A DNA stretch of 62,320 bases. Source: Rhodoferax ferrireducens (GTDB taxonomy: Bacteria > Pseudomonadota > Gammaproteobacteria > Burkholderiales > Burkholderiaceae_C). Made by a program: the position numbers and the translations under genes. The notes under the pieces are model-generated. The model was not told the origin of the DNA, made no database searches, and saw only the letters and a list, made by a program, of their open reading frames with translations. This document shows, piece by piece, positions 37,076 to 45,483 of this stretch. Within the stretch, counting starts at the first letter, position 1, and every line of letters begins with the position of its first letter. The stretch covers positions 1 through 62,320 of the forward strand of contig MTEI01000006.1 in assembly GCA_002083775.1 (NCBI GenBank), written 5' to 3'.

Positions 37076-37540
37076 ATGCTCAAAACATTTCCCGCGACCT
37101 TTGCCCTGATGGCCGCCACCCTGTTGCTGGGCGCTTGCAGTGACCAGGTCAAAGACACCCACCCGCAACAGCTGGTGACCCAACGCCAGGCCATCTTCAA
37201 GAAAATGACCAAAACCCTGGAGCCGATGGGCCTGGTGGCACGCGGCCACAAGGACTACGTCAAGGTCGAGTTCGTGGAAGGGGCGCAGGCGCTCAAAGAC
37301 CTTTCCGGCCAGCCCTGGGTGTTTTTCAGCGCCGACGGCAACTACCCGCCGACCAAGGCCAAACCAGTGGTCTGGAGCCAGGCGGCCGAGTTCAAGGCCG
37401 CCACCGACCAGTACCTGGCCACGGTTGACAAACTGGTGGAAGTCTCTGGCTCTGCGGATTTACCCGCCATCAGTGCAGCTGTGGACGCCGTGCAGAAAAG
37501 CTGCAAGAGCTGCCACGATCAGTTCCGCAACGAACGTTGA
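37076..37540 (+). CDS. Cytochrome c'-like lipoprotein
   Basis: A 154-residue protein with a lipoprotein signal (TLLLGAC, lipidated Cys21). The C-terminus has CKSCH (Cys143, Cys146, His147), a single covalent heme site at the end of the chain, as in four-helix cytochromes c'. It would sit in the periplasm anchored to a membrane. Cytochromes c' bind nitric oxide or carry electrons; which applies here cannot be told. The gene lies 41 bp after glnE. Confidence 0.85.
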   Translation: MLKTFPATFALMAATLLLGACSDQVKDTHPQQLVTQRQAIFKKMTKTLEPMGLVARGHKDYVKVEFVEGAQALKDLSGQPWVFFSADGNYPPTKAKPVVWSQAAEFKAATDQYLATVDKLVEVSGSADLPAISAAVDAVQKSCKSCHDQFRNER

Positions 37541-40180
37541 TTACTGGGTAGCTGCGCCGCGCAGCCACCGGGCCGCAAATTCTTCGGCGCAAACCGGGTA
37601 ACCAAACAGGTAACCCTGCCCCACCTCGGCGCCCAGCAGGTTCAGGCGCTCGCGCTGCAGCGGCGTCTCAACCCCTTCGGCCACCAGGCTGTGGCCCAGG
37701 TCGTGGGCCATGTCGATGATGGTGCGTACCAGCACCGCGTCGTTGTCATCAGCGAGCATGCTGGCGACAAAACTCTGGTCGATCTTGATCACCGACACCG
37801 GCAACAGCCGTAAATACGACAGGCTGGAATAGCCCGTGCCAAAGTCGTCAATGGCCACCGACACGCCCATGTCGCGCAGCGCCTGCAGGCGGGCCATTTG
37901 CTCTGGCGTGTGCTCCAGCAGGGCATCCTCGGTGATTTCCAGTTCCAGCAAATGGGCGCTGAGCTGGTTTTCTTGCAGCATGGTACTGATCTGCGCCAGC
38001 AAATCGGGCTTTTGCAAATCTGCCACGTTCTGGTTGATGGCCAGACGCATCGGCGCCATCCACAAGCCTGCTTGGTGCCACTCACCCAACTGTCGCAAGG
38101 CGTCCTGCATCACCCAATGGTCCAGCTCCAGCAGCAGGCCGCTCTTCTCGGCCACACCGATGAACATCCCTGGCAGCGTCAGACCATGCCCGGGGCGTTC
38201 CCAGCGTACCAGGGCCTCGGCACCCACCAGTTCTCCGGTATCCAGGCGACATTTGGGCTGGAAGAAAACCCTGAACTGCTGCTCGGCCAGCCCCCGCGCC
38301 AGTTCAGTCTGGATGGTGAAAGCCAGGTCGGTGCTGGTACCCATGTCCGGCGTATAGCTCAGCATGCGGTTGCGCCCAGCCAGCTTGGCGCGGTACATGG
38401 CCATGTCGGCACTGCGCAGCAAGGCATCGGGGGTTTTGCCATCTTCCGGATAAACCGCTGAGCCCATGCTGGCCATGGGCCGGTAGGAACCCGCGCCAGC
38501 CAGCATCACCGGTTCACGCAGCCGGTTCAACAAGGCCAGGGCTGAAGCCTGAGCGCCCGACCTGTCGGCACCCGGCAGCAGCACCACAAACTCGTCACCG
38601 CCCATGCGGGCGACCGTGTCTTCGTTGCGAACGCCCTGCTGCAGACGCTCTGAAACCGTGCGCAGCAGGATGTCGCCGACCAAATGGCCCAACGTGTCAT
38701 TGACTTCCTTGAAATGGTCCAGGTCAATGAACAACAGCGAGAAAACACTTTGCTTGCGCATGGCGTGCGCCACCAGCTGGGCAATGCGGTCATTGAACAG
38801 GTTGCGGTTGGGCAGCCCCGTCAGGCTGTCGTACGACGCCTGGCGCTGCAGCGCCAACTGCGCCTCGTGCAGCTCGGTCACATCACTTTGCAAACCGATG
38901 TAATGCAACACCTTGCCATGTGCATCGAAGACGGCATTGATATTGGCCCACACCGTGAAAAACGTGCCATCGGCGCGACGGTTGTTGATTTCCCCGGCCC
39001 AGTGCCGGGTCTGGACCAGCGATTTCCAGAGCCCTTCGTAAAACGACACGCTGTGTCGACCCGACTTCAGGATGCGGGTGTTCTGGCCCAGCACCGCCTC
39101 AGAGCTAAAACCGGTCATGCGGGTGAACGCCGGGTTGACCCGGATGATGTTGGCCTGCGAGTCAGTGATGATGATGCCTTCGTCAGAGCTCAAAAACACC
39201 GACTCACTCAGCAAGATCTGCTGCTGCTGGATTTTCAGGGCACTCACGTCGGTGGAAATACCCCCCACCCCATAGGCCCGGCCGTTGCCGTCCAGCAGCG
39301 CAAAGCGGTGCGTCAAAAAATCCACCGGGGCATGGCCTGGCAAGGTGTGTACCAGCTGCTCCACGGTGCTAGACAGGTGCGTTTGCATCACCTTCTGATC
39401 GGCCTCGTTGTTCAGAATGGCGTCACGCAGCGACATGAAACTCTCGCGCCGCTGGCCCAGCACCTGTTCGCGCGGGCGCTGCACAAAATTCAGCATGGCC
39501 TGGTTGGCCATCAGCATGCACCCCTCGTCATCGGTGGCAAAAATCATGTTGTCGGTGGCATCGAGCAGCGCGTTGTAAAGCCGCCGCTCACGCTCGCGCT
39601 CCTGCTCCACACTGCGGTCCACCAGCAGCAGCAGCACCCGGCGGTCCAGCTTGTAGTCGATCGACAGGCCAATCAAATGGGTGTCAAACACCCGGGTGGG
39701 TGCGCCCTCGGTCAGCAGCGCCACACGCTCCAGCAGTTGCCGTTCCCCGGGCATCACATCGCGCAGGGCCACGTGCAGCCTGGCGCGATCCGGCTTGCTC
39801 AGGCGCCGCCAGAAACGCGCGTCAAAGCTCGCGAAGCGGTCGCGCACGCCCAGCAGTTTGAAAGCCATCTCGTTGGACTCGTCGACCATGCCCCGGGCGT
39901 CCAGCACCAATGCCGGCAGGGGCATCTGGTCAAACAGGGTGCGGTAGCTGCGTTGCGCCTGGTCAGCGGTCATCTGCGCGGCACGCAGCTCGTCGTTTTG
40001 CAGTTCCAGCTCCACCTGGTAAATCCGCAGGTCTTCAAGCAGCTTGGTTACCTCCAGCGCTTCGGAGCGGTTGAGTGCCTCGCTGTCCTGGTATTGATTG
40101 AGCACCGCCTGGGCGCGCGCCTTGAGCACCTGCAGGCGCTCGGTCTTTTTTTGGACAGGCTCTTGCAATAACACGTTCAC
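37541..40180 (-). CDS. PAS-PAS-GGDEF-EAL cyclic-di-GMP enzyme
   Basis: An 879-residue soluble protein: helical start (1-75), PAS regions at about 78-190 and 330-440, and a linker. The diguanylate cyclase domain has an intact GGDEF near 526 and a RNED inhibitory site five residues before it. The EAL domain (GAEALVRW near 658, IDDFGTGYSSLSYL, KIDQSFV) keeps the metal-binding and catalytic residues. Both domains look active, so the net direction depends on signal input. Its start overlaps the stop of the CheB-CheR gene by 4 bp, so the two are co-translated and probably linked in function. Confidence 0.94.
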   Translation of the reverse strand: MNVLLQEPVQKKTERLQVLKARAQAVLNQYQDSEALNRSEALEVTKLLEDLRIYQVELELQNDELRAAQMTADQAQRSYRTLFDQMPLPALVLDARGMVDESNEMAFKLLGVRDRFASFDARFWRRLSKPDRARLHVALRDVMPGERQLLERVALLTEGAPTRVFDTHLIGLSIDYKLDRRVLLLLVDRSVEQERERERRLYNALLDATDNMIFATDDEGCMLMANQAMLNFVQRPREQVLGQRRESFMSLRDAILNNEADQKVMQTHLSSTVEQLVHTLPGHAPVDFLTHRFALLDGNGRAYGVGGISTDVSALKIQQQQILLSESVFLSSDEGIIITDSQANIIRVNPAFTRMTGFSSEAVLGQNTRILKSGRHSVSFYEGLWKSLVQTRHWAGEINNRRADGTFFTVWANINAVFDAHGKVLHYIGLQSDVTELHEAQLALQRQASYDSLTGLPNRNLFNDRIAQLVAHAMRKQSVFSLLFIDLDHFKEVNDTLGHLVGDILLRTVSERLQQGVRNEDTVARMGGDEFVVLLPGADRSGAQASALALLNRLREPVMLAGAGSYRPMASMGSAVYPEDGKTPDALLRSADMAMYRAKLAGRNRMLSYTPDMGTSTDLAFTIQTELARGLAEQQFRVFFQPKCRLDTGELVGAEALVRWERPGHGLTLPGMFIGVAEKSGLLLELDHWVMQDALRQLGEWHQAGLWMAPMRLAINQNVADLQKPDLLAQISTMLQENQLSAHLLELEITEDALLEHTPEQMARLQALRDMGVSVAIDDFGTGYSSLSYLRLLPVSVIKIDQSFVASMLADDNDAVLVRTIIDMAHDLGHSLVAEGVETPLQRERLNLLGAEVGQGYLFGYPVCAEEFAARWLRGAATQ

Positions 40181-43128
40181 ACCGCGTCTTTAACGTTGTG
40201 TTTGCGCCATTCCGTGATGTTGATGTGGCTGACCACCGCACCCGGCTGCTCACCCGCCACGGGCGAGACATGCATCACAAACCAGCGCTCCTCAGTGGGC
40301 GAATGGCACGGATACTCCAGCGAAAAATGGGCCCGCGTGCCTTCCAGCACCTCGCGCACACCTCGCTGGGCCACTGTGACCGACGTGTCTGAGGCATCCA
40401 GGCTGGCGCTGCACACTTCCAGGTAATTCACCCCTGGCCCAGAGCGCACCATGTCGGGGTCACCGTTGTTCATGGCGAAATTGCGCCAGGCACTGTTGAC
40501 CAGGGTGATCACACCATGGCTGTTGAGCACGGCAATGTTTTCCGACAGCGAGTCGATGATGTGCTGCAGGCGCGAGACCTCATGCAGCGCCGTCACATCC
40601 ATGAAGGTGATCACCGCGCCCTTGGACGGCGACGACGGCACGCTGTAGGGCAGCATGCGCACAAAGTAATGCAGGCCATTGATGCCGCGAATCTCTTTTT
40701 CAACCCGCACACCGTCTTTGAGGGTGCGCGACAGATCGTTGATCAGGTCCGGGTAGATCAGCGTGTGCGCCAGATCGTCCAGCGGGCGGCCCAGATCGGT
40801 ATCGCGCAGCTTGAAGATGTGGGTGGCGTCGGGCGAAAAACGTGTCAGGTGCAGGTTTTCGTCGACGAACACAGTGCCTGCTGCCACCGCCTGAGCCATG
40901 TTGTCCAGGTCAGCGTTGAGGCGGTTCAGGATGTCGATTTTTTCCTGGTACTCGGCGTTCACCGTGTTGAGCTCTTCGTTGACCGACTGCAGCTCCTCGT
41001 TGGAGCTTTGCAGCTCTTCGTTGGAGCTCATCAGCTCTTCGTTGGTGGACTGCAGTTCCTCGTTGGAGGTTTCCAGCTCTTCCACCGTGGCTTGCAGGCT
41101 TTCGCGGGTGGCGGTGAGTTCGCGCTCCAGCACCTCCATGCGCTCGGCGGTTTCGGAGTCGACGTCAATGGTCGTGGCCAAAGTGTCTTCGGAGGCCACC
41201 GATTGCAGCCGTTCAAACGCCAGCAGGGTCAGGCGCTCGCCCTCAAACTCCTCCACCGGCCAGGCGCTCATGCGCAAGTGATCCACCTCACCTTCCCTGC
41301 TGGTGACCTTCAAACGGTCGGAGCTGACGCTGGCGCCCTCGCGCCCGGACTTGAACAACAGCGCCACGGCCACCGGCACCAGCACATCGGGCAGGATGCG
41401 GTTGAGTTCCAGGCTGGCATGGCCTTCACGCAGCTGCAAGAACTTGTGCACGTCGCCGTAGGAGTGCACCAGCTCATGGCGGCTGTTGACCAAAATCGCA
41501 GCTGGCGGCCCAAAGGCTTTCAGCAAGGCCGCAAAACCTTGGTCGACGGCCGTCGTTTTGAGCCGGTTAGAGCGCGTCAGCTGGTTGGTGACCAAGGGCA
41601 CGCTGGTGGTGTAACCGTAGCCCGAGCCCTTGACCACATCCAGCGGCATGTTCAGCGGCTTGATCATTTGCCAGATTTTGTGTTTGGCACTCACCGGGGT
41701 AAAGTCTTTTTGCAGTTCGGCCAGCGATTCACTGGAGCCCAGGAACATGTGCGCACCAGGCAGCAAGGCATATTGCAAGCGTTTGAGCGCACGCTCCTGC
41801 GCCGGGGTGCGGAAGTAAATCAGCACATTGCGACACACCACCAGGTCCATGCGGGTGAACGGCGGGTCGTTGAGCAGGTTGTGCCGGGCAAACACGATGC
41901 ATTGGCGCAACTCGTTTTTGACGACGAAGTTGTTGCCCTTTTTGACAAAAAAGCGCTCCAGCTGCTGCGGCGACACCTCGGCGGCAATCGACTCCGGGTA
42001 GGTGCCGGCGCCAGCGGTTTCGATGTTTTGCTGCTCGACGTCGGTGGCAAAAATCTTCAGCGACGGCCAGCGCTTGAGTGAGTCAAACGCCTCCAGAAAC
42101 ATCATGGCAATCGAATACGCTTCTTCGCCGGTGGACACGGCCGCCGCCCAGACGCGGATCGAGTCGCCGGCTTGCTTGCGCGCCACCATCGGGTCGATGA
42201 TCTGGCGGCCCAAAATCTCGAAGGCTTCGGTATCGCGGAAAAAACTGGTCACCGGAATCAGCAGCTCACGGCGCAAGGTGAGCACCTCGTTGCGGTCGTC
42301 GTTGAGCAGGTCCAGGTAAGCCTCCAGCGAGGTCACCTGGCGCACGTTCATGCGCCGCTCGATGCGCCGCATCACCGTGCCGGCCTTGTATTCCTGGAAA
42401 TCTATGCCGCCCACCTGCAGCAGCAGCCGCAAGATGCCGTTCATGGCCGCCTCGGGGCTAAGCGCCAAGGCGCGTGCGGCAGGCTCTTCCAGTGCCACCG
42501 CCGCCTTGACGATGGGCTGGTTGGTGATGTGGGCGATCAGGCGCGCCCCGATCTGCTCTACCGGCAAAATAGCATCGACCAGGCCGGTGGCAATCACGCT
42601 GCGTGGCATGCCGTCAAATTTGGCGTTTTCAGGCTCCTGGGCAATCAGGAAACCGCCCGCGTCATTGATGGACGCCGCGCCACGGGTGCCGTCAGAACCG
42701 GTGCCCGAGAGCACCACGCCCACCGAGCGCGCGCCGTAGTGGTGCGCCATCGACTTGAAAAACACGTCGATCGGCAGGGTGAGGGTGCGCGGGTTTTTGG
42801 GCGTCAGGCTCAGCGTGCCCTCGCCCATGTGCATGATCGAGCCGGGTGGAATCAGGTACACGCGGTCGGGCTCAATGGGCATGTCCTGCTCCACCATCAC
42901 CACCGGCATCTGGGTGTGGCGCGACAGCAGGTTGGCCATCATGCTCTTGTGATCAGGCGAGAGATGCTGAATCACGACAAAGGTGGCGCCGGTGTTGCAA
43001 GACAGGCCATCGAACAGTTTTTCCAGCGCTTCAAGCCCCCCAGCCGATGCCCCGATGGCAACGATATGCGGCCCTGGATCAGGCGCGATCACAAGCTCGG
43101 CCGGTTCCACACTGATTTCGTTCGACAT
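40177..43128 (-). CDS. CheB-CheR fusion with coiled coil and PAS domains
   Basis: A 983-residue protein. Residues about 20-200 form a CheB methylesterase domain with Ser28 (IGASAGG), His55 (VIQHLS) and Asp146 (SGTGSDGTRG) but no receiver domain. Residues about 225-480 are a CheR methyltransferase (PVTSFFRDTEAF; VSTGEEAYSIAM; CRNVLIYF). A coiled coil of NEELQSS-type heptads spans about 680-740, then two PAS-like domains. No kinase domain follows. Such fusions are known in proteobacteria and are usually sensors outside the core chemotaxis system. It heads a two-gene unit with the GGDEF-EAL protein. Confidence 0.93.
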   Translation of the reverse strand: MSNEISVEPAELVIAPDPGPHIVAIGASAGGLEALEKLFDGLSCNTGATFVVIQHLSPDHKSMMANLLSRHTQMPVVMVEQDMPIEPDRVYLIPPGSIMHMGEGTLSLTPKNPRTLTLPIDVFFKSMAHHYGARSVGVVLSGTGSDGTRGAASINDAGGFLIAQEPENAKFDGMPRSVIATGLVDAILPVEQIGARLIAHITNQPIVKAAVALEEPAARALALSPEAAMNGILRLLLQVGGIDFQEYKAGTVMRRIERRMNVRQVTSLEAYLDLLNDDRNEVLTLRRELLIPVTSFFRDTEAFEILGRQIIDPMVARKQAGDSIRVWAAAVSTGEEAYSIAMMFLEAFDSLKRWPSLKIFATDVEQQNIETAGAGTYPESIAAEVSPQQLERFFVKKGNNFVVKNELRQCIVFARHNLLNDPPFTRMDLVVCRNVLIYFRTPAQERALKRLQYALLPGAHMFLGSSESLAELQKDFTPVSAKHKIWQMIKPLNMPLDVVKGSGYGYTTSVPLVTNQLTRSNRLKTTAVDQGFAALLKAFGPPAAILVNSRHELVHSYGDVHKFLQLREGHASLELNRILPDVLVPVAVALLFKSGREGASVSSDRLKVTSREGEVDHLRMSAWPVEEFEGERLTLLAFERLQSVASEDTLATTIDVDSETAERMEVLERELTATRESLQATVEELETSNEELQSTNEELMSSNEELQSSNEELQSVNEELNTVNAEYQEKIDILNRLNADLDNMAQAVAAGTVFVDENLHLTRFSPDATHIFKLRDTDLGRPLDDLAHTLIYPDLINDLSRTLKDGVRVEKEIRGINGLHYFVRMLPYSVPSSPSKGAVITFMDVTALHEVSRLQHIIDSLSENIAVLNSHGVITLVNSAWRNFAMNNGDPDMVRSGPGVNYLEVCSASLDASDTSVTVAQRGVREVLEGTRAHFSLEYPCHSPTEERWFVMHVSPVAGEQPGAVVSHINITEWRKHNVKDAV
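40940..41085 (-). repeat. Tandem 21-bp repeats encoding coiled-coil heptads
   Basis: Several imperfect 21-bp units (for example TTCGTTGGAGCTCATCAGCTC on the plus strand) code for NEELQSS/NEELMSS heptads in the CheB-CheR fusion. The unit count could change by slippage without breaking the frame. Confidence 0.75.
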
Positions 43129-43193
43129 ACAACACTTTCAAAAACCATCCAACGAGAGGCGCCTGACAGGGGCTGCAAAGCGCTTTAAAAGCT

Positions 43194-43223
43194 AGATTAT
43201 CGTGATCTGATCGGGCGATGCAA
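43194..43223 (-). promoter_or_regulatory. Candidate sigma-70 promoter of the CheB-CheR gene
   Basis: On the minus strand TTGCAT and TAATCT are separated by 18 bases, about 65-70 bp before the start codon. It is the best -10/-35 pair in the 266-bp gap between this gene and the heptose adenylyltransferase gene. Confidence 0.4.
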
Positions 43224-43239
43224 GCCAAAAGTGACAGTC

Positions 43240-43253
43240 TTGACCAGGGTCAA
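43240..43253. promoter_or_regulatory. FNR/DNR-like inverted repeat
   Basis: TTGACCAGGGTCAA has perfect 6-bp arms and fits TTGAC-N4-GTCAA, close to the FNR-type box TTGAT-N4-ATCAA. Its centre is about 60 bp upstream of the start predicted from the promoter at 43194-43223, where an activator of the FNR/CRP family would bind. Confidence 0.35.
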
Positions 43254-43340
43254 GAAATCAGCCCCCCATCAGTGCAACTTGACACCCCTGGCACCGACAT
43301 GACTCGCCAGACAGGGCTTGTCTGGCAAACCTCTTGAGAG

Positions 43341-43400
43341 TATCAAATATGTAGCTATCAGCTCCTTCAAACAAAGGGCTGGAGGCACTTTTGACTATGA
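43341..43400 (+). repeat. AT-rich palindromic element before the heptose adenylyltransferase stop
   Basis: A diverged copy with ATGTAGCTATCAGCTCCTT, AAAGGGCTGGAGGCACTTTT. It reaches into the end of the neighbouring minus-strand gene, supplying the stop codon of that gene. Confidence 0.7.
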
Positions 43401-43925
43401 ACTTCTGATCTTGTTGACCAGCGCCGTGGTGGAATAGCCGTGCACAAACGGCAAAGCCAGCGCCCGACCGCCATAGGCCTCGACAACGGCGGTCTCCGTC
43501 AGCTTGCGCATGTCGTAGTCACCGCCTTTGACCAGGATGTCAGGCTGCACCAGGCGGATGAGTTCCAGTGGCGTGTCTTCATCAAACCAGGTCACCAGCG
43601 AGCTGCTGGCCAGCGCCGCCAGCACGCAGGCACGGTCCACCTCGTTGTTGAGCGGGCGGCCTGGCCCCTTGCCCAGGCGTTTGGCAGAAGCATCGGTATT
43701 TAGCGCCACCAGCAGGCTGCCGCCCAGCGCGCGCGCCTGCTCCAGGTACATCACATGGCCGCGGTGCAACACATCAAACACGCCGTTGGTGAACACCAGC
43801 GGGCGCGGCAAGGTGGCCAGACGCGGCCCCAGCTGATCTGGCGTACACAGTTTGCTGGTGAGCGTCAGCGGCGCGAAATCGGTAGCAAAAGCGGGAACAG
43901 GCGGGGTTTGTGGCATGTATTGCAT
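43395..43925 (-). CDS. rfaE2: D-glycero-beta-D-manno-heptose 1-phosphate adenylyltransferase
   Basis: A 176-residue enzyme corresponding to the second half of HldE. It has the nucleotidyltransferase signature FTNGVFDVLHRGHVMYLEQA and the segment DILVKGGDYD. It makes ADP-heptose for the lipopolysaccharide core. Start codons at 43925 and 43916 are both possible; the sequence further upstream does not look coding. The last codons lie in a palindromic element. The gene is divergent from the HD-GYP-like gene. Confidence 0.92.
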   Translation of the reverse strand: MQYMPQTPPVPAFATDFAPLTLTSKLCTPDQLGPRLATLPRPLVFTNGVFDVLHRGHVMYLEQARALGGSLLVALNTDASAKRLGKGPGRPLNNEVDRACVLAALASSSLVTWFDEDTPLELIRLVQPDILVKGGDYDMRKLTETAVVEAYGGRALALPFVHGYSTTALVNKIRSS

Positions 43926-44003
43926 GCTATCAGGCGCCAGGGCTGGTTTATGCTCAGCGGCCCCGGTCCCGTTTTTTGGACCGCTGCGAATCATCCGAGC
44001 AAC

Positions 44004-45239
44004 ATGAACCTGGTCCCTGTCAACGTCGATGCCATTCTGGTCGGTCAGGCCTTGCCCTGTGCGCTGCGCGACCAGGGTGGTGTTTTGCTGGCCAGCAAAG
44101 GCTTTTTGGTGACCAGCCGCCAGGACCTGGAGGCGATGGTCGGGCGGCGCAGCCAGATCTACATCGACTTTGACCAGTCGGACAACTTCCGTCGGGGTTA
44201 TGTCAACCGCCTGAACAACCTTGTGATGGAAGAGAAGCCGCTAGGCCAGATCGCCGAGGTGCAGGTCTCGCCCTACGATGCCAACCGCAACAAGGGCGTG
44301 GAGCTGGACAACGACGCGCCCGATTGGCTGAATTTGCAGACGCTGGCCCACACCATGCTGCGCGACAGCCAGAGCGACAGCTTTTTGCCGCGCCTGGAGC
44401 GCCTGCAGGCCGAACTGGACCGCCAGATCCTGAGCAACCCCGATGGCACCCTGTTTGCGCTGATCCACCTGGCGGGCAGCGAGGTGCGCCAATACAGCGC
44501 CACCCACGCCATGCTGGTCAATGTGATGTGTTGCCTGGCTGCGCGCGACGTTCTGAAATGGCCGGGTGCGGACCTGCGGGCGTTGAGTAGCGCCGCGCTC
44601 ACCATGAACATCAGCATGACCGAGCTGCAAGACCGGCTGGCCATCCAAAAAGAGGCGCCAACACCCGCACAACTGCAGCGCATCCAGACCCACGCACCGC
44701 GCTCGGTCGACCTGCTGCAGCAAATGGGCGTGTCAGACGCTTTGTGGCTGGAGGCCGTGCTCAACCACAGCGCCAAAACCCCCGGTCCGCTGGCGGGACG
44801 CAGCGACGGCCAGCGCCTGGCCCGGCTGATCCAACGCGCCGACATGTTTGCCGCCCGGCTGTCACCGCGCGCTTCGCGCACGCCGGAAACCCCGGGCGCG
44901 GCCATGCAGTCGTGCTACTTTGACGAAAACCGCCAGATTGACGAGGCTGGTGCGGCGCTGATCAAGGCAGTGGGCATTTATTCGCCGGGCACCTATGTGA
45001 AGCTGACCTCGCTGGAAATCGCGGTGGTGATCAAGCGCGGCCTCAACACCACCATGCCCAAGGTTGCGGTGCTGGTCAATCGCCAGGGCATGCCCACGGG
45101 TGAACCGATCCTGCGCGACACCAGCCAGGCCGACTACCGCATCACCGCCAGCGTGCCGTTTCGTGAGGTGCGGGTCAGCCACAGCCTGGAGCGCCTGATG
45201 GCCCTGACGCGGCAAGTGCCAGCTGATCGACCCTGGTAA
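44004..45239 (+). CDS. Degenerate HD-GYP-type protein
   Basis: A 411-residue protein from the ATG at 44004; upstream sequence in this frame only mirrors the neighbouring gene. The C-terminal two thirds follow the helical order of HD-GYP domains (YSATHAMLVNVMCCLAARDV, then HAPRSVDLLQQMGV, then VLNHSAKTPG). The metal-binding HD is replaced (AALTMNISM) and the GYP loop is missing, so phosphodiesterase activity against cyclic-di-GMP is doubtful. It may be a binding or adaptor protein. The N-terminal 130 residues resemble the region that precedes HD-GYP in many Burkholderiales proteins. Confidence 0.78.
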   Translation: MNLVPVNVDAILVGQALPCALRDQGGVLLASKGFLVTSRQDLEAMVGRRSQIYIDFDQSDNFRRGYVNRLNNLVMEEKPLGQIAEVQVSPYDANRNKGVELDNDAPDWLNLQTLAHTMLRDSQSDSFLPRLERLQAELDRQILSNPDGTLFALIHLAGSEVRQYSATHAMLVNVMCCLAARDVLKWPGADLRALSSAALTMNISMTELQDRLAIQKEAPTPAQLQRIQTHAPRSVDLLQQMGVSDALWLEAVLNHSAKTPGPLAGRSDGQRLARLIQRADMFAARLSPRASRTPETPGAAMQSCYFDENRQIDEAGAALIKAVGIYSPGTYVKLTSLEIAVVIKRGLNTTMPKVAVLVNRQGMPTGEPILRDTSQADYRITASVPFREVRVSHSLERLMALTRQVPADRPW

Positions 45240-45300
45240 GGCCCGGCTTGCCAGGCCGATGACATGCACGTCACCGGCCCTCACTCTTGCGCCTTCATTG

Positions 45301-45365
45301 ATCTACTATTGATAGCTGTTAGCCCTTTATCTATAAGGGCTAGAGGCCATTTTTTCTTATAAAAC
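45301..45365 (+). repeat. AT-rich palindromic element, intact intergenic copy
   Basis: The copy reads CTACTATTGATAGCTGTTAG, then CCCTTTATCTATAAGGGCTA, then GAGGCCATTTTTTCTTATAA. The stem TAGCCCTT/AAGGGCTA and following T-run resemble a rho-independent terminator for the plus-strand HD-GYP-like gene. It is the best reference copy in the window. Confidence 0.85.
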
Positions 45366-45454
45366 TGTCAGGTGATCGACTTTTCAAACAAAACCGTTCC
45401 AGCACCAAGCGAGAAACGGCCCAATGTGTTAAATTACCAACCAGTCACAAAATT

Positions 45455-45464
45455 ACGTTAACGT
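45455..45464. promoter_or_regulatory. Perfect palindrome upstream of the lipid-modification cluster
   Basis: ACGTTAACGT lies 20 bp before the start codon of the FAD oxidoreductase, within TTACGTTAACGTTTACC. Its position and symmetry suggest an operator, possibly of a MerR-type regulator. No regulator gene is adjacent. Confidence 0.3.
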
Positions 45465-45483
45465 TTACCCCTATCCCTTTTTC

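Noticed and set aside
40940..41085. Tandem 21-bp repeats as a non-coding satellite
   Set aside because: They encode a coiled-coil heptad array in the CheB-CheR fusion, a known feature of such proteins.
45240..45483. Start of a separate regulatory RNA or small gene before the lipid cluster
   Set aside because: The gap is explained by a palindromic element and a promoter region; no small frame with a ribosome binding site was seen.
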